From Verrucomicrobiia bacterium (GTDB lineage Bacteria > Verrucomicrobiota > Verrucomicrobiia > Limisphaerales > DASXHY01), in contig DASPIL010000031.1 of the NCBI GenBank assembly GCA_035629175.1, positions 1 to 64,000 on the forward strand: a stretch of DNA of 64,000 nucleotides, written 5' to 3'. Shown one piece after another: positions 61,443 through 64,000 of the stretch. A program made the translations under genes and the position numbers. The notes below the pieces were generated by a model. That model ran no database searches and was not told where the DNA came from. It worked only from the letters and a program-made list of their open reading frames with translations. The stretch's first letter is position 1; each line of letters begins with the position of its first letter.

Positions 61443-62707
61443 AGGGCGCTCCACCGGGTTTGAAGCTGGAGTTTCCCATGCGATGCACCGGTCCTCCGGA
61501 TGTTCAGTCGAACGTGCCGTTTCCAATCAAGAATCTCGGAGCTCTGCTTATCTAAAGCGCAGAAGAAAAACTCAACGTAGTCCGCATTAATTGGTAGTGC
61601 TGGAAATTGAACCTGAAAATGGCCGTTCACATTCAAAAAACCAAAAGGGTGGCCCTCTGAAATATTCGTGCCTTGGAAAAGAATCCCCTCACGATCTCTC
61701 ATGATCAGATCCAAAACTGGTGGATGGGGAAGATCACCCCGACGTTCGTAGTCGATTTCGAGCGTGACGGAATCGCCAACACTAATTTCGTTGACCTCTC
61801 TGCCTTCGGAATCCCGAAAACGTGCCGCAGTAAACGCCACCTTGCCTGACCCGTAAACACGCGACCAGTCGGTCCGTTCGGCGCTGCCATTCGCATCAGC
61901 TTGATGCATGTCGCGCAGGAAAGTATCGATCCCCGTTTCCCGGTCGCCGCTGTGCGCAATTTGTCCGCGTTTCAGATACAGGACCTTGTCACAGTAGCGG
62001 GATATCTGATGCATGTTGTGCGAAACCAGGATGAAGGCAGTGCCTCGTTCGCGGAACTCTGCAAGCGTGTTGAAGCATTTCGCCTGGAACGCAACGTCGC
62101 CGACCGCCAGGACCTCATCGAGCAACAGGACGTCCGGATCGGTTTTCGCTGCAATGGCGAACCCCAGGCGAACCGCCATCCCCGAGGAATAGCTCTGCAC
62201 AGGAGCGTCGATGAACTCCCGGATTTCGGCAAAATCAATGATCTCCTCAATTTTCGCGTCAATCTGAGACTTGGTGAGGCCAAGAACCGCACCGTTGACG
62301 TAGATGTTCTCACGACCGCTGAGTATGGGATTGAATCCCGCACCGAGGGCAATCAAGGCCCCGATCCGTCCGCGCATCTCGATCCTGCCGGAATCGGGCG
62401 TGATGAGCCCATTGAGCATTTTCAGGAGCGTGGTTTTGCCCGCGCCATTATGGCCGATCAGACCGATGCATTCACTCCGGCGCAGTTCAAACGAGACGTT
62501 GTTTACAGCCCAGAATTCGGAGGAGCGCAAAGGGCTTTGAGCAGTTCCGTTGGAGGTTCGTTTGGAAAAGGGGAGCAAGTCGGCGACGATGTCGTTGACG
62601 CCGTACCACAAACTCTTCTTCAGACTACGGCAGAACTTTTTGCTTACCTTGTCGACCCGGACCAATACTTCGTTGCTCTTCATCGGAGATCTCAAAGAAC
62701 GCGGCAT
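61439..62707 (-). CDS. ABC transporter ATP-binding protein with carbohydrate-binding C-terminus (Wzt-like)
   Basis: From the ATG at 62707 the product has 422 residues; an alternative start is 8 codons in. The ATPase half has Walker [10 protein letters not shown] (85-93), signature YSSGM (173-177) and Walker B VLLLDE (193-198). The C-terminal ~170 residues form a beta-sandwich (for example [21 protein letters not shown] and [15 protein letters not shown]) like the glycan-binding domain of E. coli O9a-type Wzt. This domain recognises chain-end modifications in that system. Adjacent Wzm-like permease gene (gap of 2 bases). Confidence 0.93.
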   Translation of the reverse strand: MPRSLRSPMKSNEVLVRVDKVSKKFCRSLKKSLWYGVNDIVADLLPFSKRTSNGTAQSPLRSSEFWAVNNVSFELRRSECIGLIGHNGAGKTTLLKMLNGLITPDSGRIEMRGRIGALIALGAGFNPILSGRENIYVNGAVLGLTKSQIDAKIEEIIDFAEIREFIDAPVQSYSSGMAVRLGFAIAAKTDPDVLLLDEVLAVGDVAFQAKCFNTLAEFRERGTAFILVSHNMHQISRYCDKVLYLKRGQIAHSGDRETGIDTFLRDMHQADANGSAERTDWSRVYGSGKVAFTAARFRDSEGREVNEISVGDSVTLEIDYERRGDLPHPPVLDLIMRDREGILFQGTNISEGHPFGFLNVNGHFQVQFPALPINADYVEFFFCALDKQSSEILDWKRHVRLNIRRTGASHGKLQLQTRWSAL

Positions 62708-62709
62708 AA

Positions 62710-63561
62710 TCAGTTGCCAGACCGCGAAATGATATGCGGCAACGCGAGGCGATAGAACACCCAGCCCACGAAGGACAGGAGGATTGCCACGCCCAAGATG
62801 CAAGCGAGTTGGGAAACGTTTCCATTTGAGCCCGTGGTCAACCAATCCCTGGAAGCCGTTATCAGAGGCGCGACGGGGTTCCATTCCATGATTCGTCCAG
62901 CGAAGCCGCCGCTTGGCTTGGGATAAACCACGGGCGTGAGGAACATCAGGAACATCGTGACCATCGGAATCATTTGTTGAATGTCGTTGTAGAGCAAACC
63001 CAGCGGCGTCAACAGGACGCCAATCGTGAAACCCAGGCAAATGAGCGCGAGGATCCCCAACGGAAACAGCACGATCGTGGAAGGCGGAGTGATCTTGAAC
63101 CAGATCATCACTGCTACGAGCAGCACGAGACGGATCAGAAAGTTGAAGAGCACGGTCGCCAAGCCTGAGAGCAAAAGCGCTTCCCGGGGGAAGTTGATGC
63201 GGGTGAGCATCGGTTTTGCGGCCGCAACGGTCTTCAGAGGGGTATTCAATGCGTCCACGAAAACCTGCCAAATGAGCGTGCCGATGATTGCGAAGGCAGG
63301 GTAGGGGATCGGAGTCTCCTTGATGGAGACGACGCCGTTGGCGTTCAGGAACACAAAAGGGAGGCTGGCGATCAACGGCGGAACAAACGCCCAAATATAA
63401 CCAAACACGCTTTGGCGAAACTGTGCGCTGCGATCCCGCACAAATAACCGCCATGCAAGCCCGCGCGAGGCGATAAGGTCGCGGAACATCCGCTTAAGCA
63501 GCAATCCCGGATTTTTTAGCGGGGATTCGGGGCTGTAAACTGTGACAGGAAGGTCAAGCAT
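62710..63561 (-). CDS. ABC transporter permease for polysaccharide export (Wzm-like)
   Basis: The ATG at 63561 gives MLDLPVTVYSPESPLKNPGL, the usual start of Wzm-like permeases; an upstream TTG at 63588 would overlap the previous stop. The 283-residue product has about six membrane helices and the WRLFVRDRSAQFRQSVFGYIW segment of ABC-2 permeases for LPS O-antigen or teichoic acid. It pairs with the Wzt-like ATPase directly downstream. Confidence 0.93.
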   Translation of the reverse strand: MLDLPVTVYSPESPLKNPGLLLKRMFRDLIASRGLAWRLFVRDRSAQFRQSVFGYIWAFVPPLIASLPFVFLNANGVVSIKETPIPYPAFAIIGTLIWQVFVDALNTPLKTVAAAKPMLTRINFPREALLLSGLATVLFNFLIRLVLLVAVMIWFKITPPSTIVLFPLGILALICLGFTIGVLLTPLGLLYNDIQQMIPMVTMFLMFLTPVVYPKPSGGFAGRIMEWNPVAPLITASRDWLTTGSNGNVSQLACILGVAILLSFVGWVFYRLALPHIISRSGN

Positions 63562-63584
63562 GGCTGGGGCGTTGCAGGGATGGG

Positions 63585-64000
63585 TCAATGAGACCAGACC
63601 GGCGTTTGGGTTCGTTCTGAATCGTCAATCGAGTCGGAGACAATTTCCGGTTCGGTGACAACTTTTTGACCCACGGCCACCAGGCCAGGGATGGCTCCAA
63701 GGAGCGAATAGAAGAACACGTACATCTGGTCGAAATAGGAAATGGAAATGAATGAGACCGCGTGTGCGGCCAACGCAGCGGCGGCGCACCAAAGGGTGAT
63801 CTCCCGTGGATCCCCGTCACTTCGCATCTCGCGCATCCGCCGCAACAACATCCGAAAGCTGACTACGATGAAGGCAATCAAACACAGGCTCAATCCGAGG
63901 CCTCCCGTCACGCCCAAGTGCAGGTAGTAATTGGTCAGGTCGACCATGTTTGGATTCCAGCGCACGCCTGACGACATCCAATGCCGCGTGTAATCGGTGC
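63585..64000 (-). CDS. O-antigen ligase/polymerase family protein, C-terminal part (cut by window edge)
   Basis: The frame is open to the right edge, and the 138 visible residues end at 63585. They show TDYTRHWMSSGVRWNP followed by DLTNYYLHLGVTGGLGL, which is the conserved late segment of O-antigen ligase (WaaL)/Wzy-like proteins, then hydrophobic helices (LSLCLIAFIVVSFRML and VSFISISYFDQMYVFF) and a polar tail. In an ABC-exported pathway, a ligase joining chain to lipid A core is the likelier role, but polymerase cannot be excluded. Its stop is followed by the Wzm-like gene. Confidence 0.8.
   Translation of the reverse strand, partial: TDYTRHWMSSGVRWNPNMVDLTNYYLHLGVTGGLGLSLCLIAFIVVSFRMLLRRMREMRSDGDPREITLWCAAAALAAHAVSFISISYFDQMYVFFYSLLGAIPGLVAVGQKVVTEPEIVSDSIDDSERTQTPVWSH

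Noticed and set aside
62708-63454. Upstream extension of the Wzt-like protein to 671 codons
   Set aside because: The first ~250 codons are a shifted-frame reading of the Wzm-like permease gene and show Arg/His-rich non-coding composition.

Overview
The window looks like chromosomal DNA of a verrucomicrobium of the Pedosphaera/Limisphaera kind. The evidence is four secreted proteins ending in a VPDAG/VPDGG sorting signal (the VPDSG-CTERM class, typical of Verrucomicrobia), an exosortase of the matching kind, zinc-ribbon and MoxR/BatA-type genes in verrucomicrobial arrangement, and abundant intergenic minisatellites and REP-like elements. This placement is inferred from protein families; no rRNA or tRNA gene was seen.

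Layout. 1-7.2 kb: a transposase fragment at the left edge, a zinc-ribbon protein, murA, prmC, an unknown gene, argG, a small conserved-looking protein and rlmN. 7.2-8.4 kb: a receiver-histidine kinase protein. 8.4-21.0 kb: eight co-directional genes, most joined by 4-base ATGA/GTGA overlaps, combining a MoxR ATPase, a DUF58 protein and two BatA/VWA membrane proteins with an ABC transporter pair. 21.3-29.0 kb: housekeeping and degradative genes (GH43-like protein with an odd N-terminus, M23 peptidase, two lipoproteins, cysK, a large six-hairpin glycosidase-like protein). 29.0-30.1 kb: a gene-free block with three tandem copies of a ~255-bp repeat.

30.6-64.0 kb is the most interesting part: an apparent exosortase/VPDSG-CTERM sorting system joined to a large polysaccharide locus. 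It holds four VPDSG-CTERM proteins, two ~1,090-residue TPR lipoproteins of the PrsT kind, an exosortase (XrtC-like), an outer-membrane beta-barrel, and about 17 leftward genes for a surface glycan: nucleotide-sugar dehydrogenase, two polysaccharide pyruvyl transferases, an FrhB-like iron-sulfur protein, eight glycosyltransferases, a methyltransferase, a hexapeptide acetyltransferase, a Wzm/Wzt ABC exporter and the C-terminus of an O-antigen ligase/polymerase. Each of the four VPDSG-CTERM genes has a good sigma-54 (-24/-12) promoter candidate close to its start, which suggests an RpoN-controlled regulon of exosortase substrates.

The intergenic DNA around the exosortase system is full of short tandem repeats (8-bp gggactNN units and 8-9-bp agctgaaa units). 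One tract runs into xrtC and supplies its last codons and stop.
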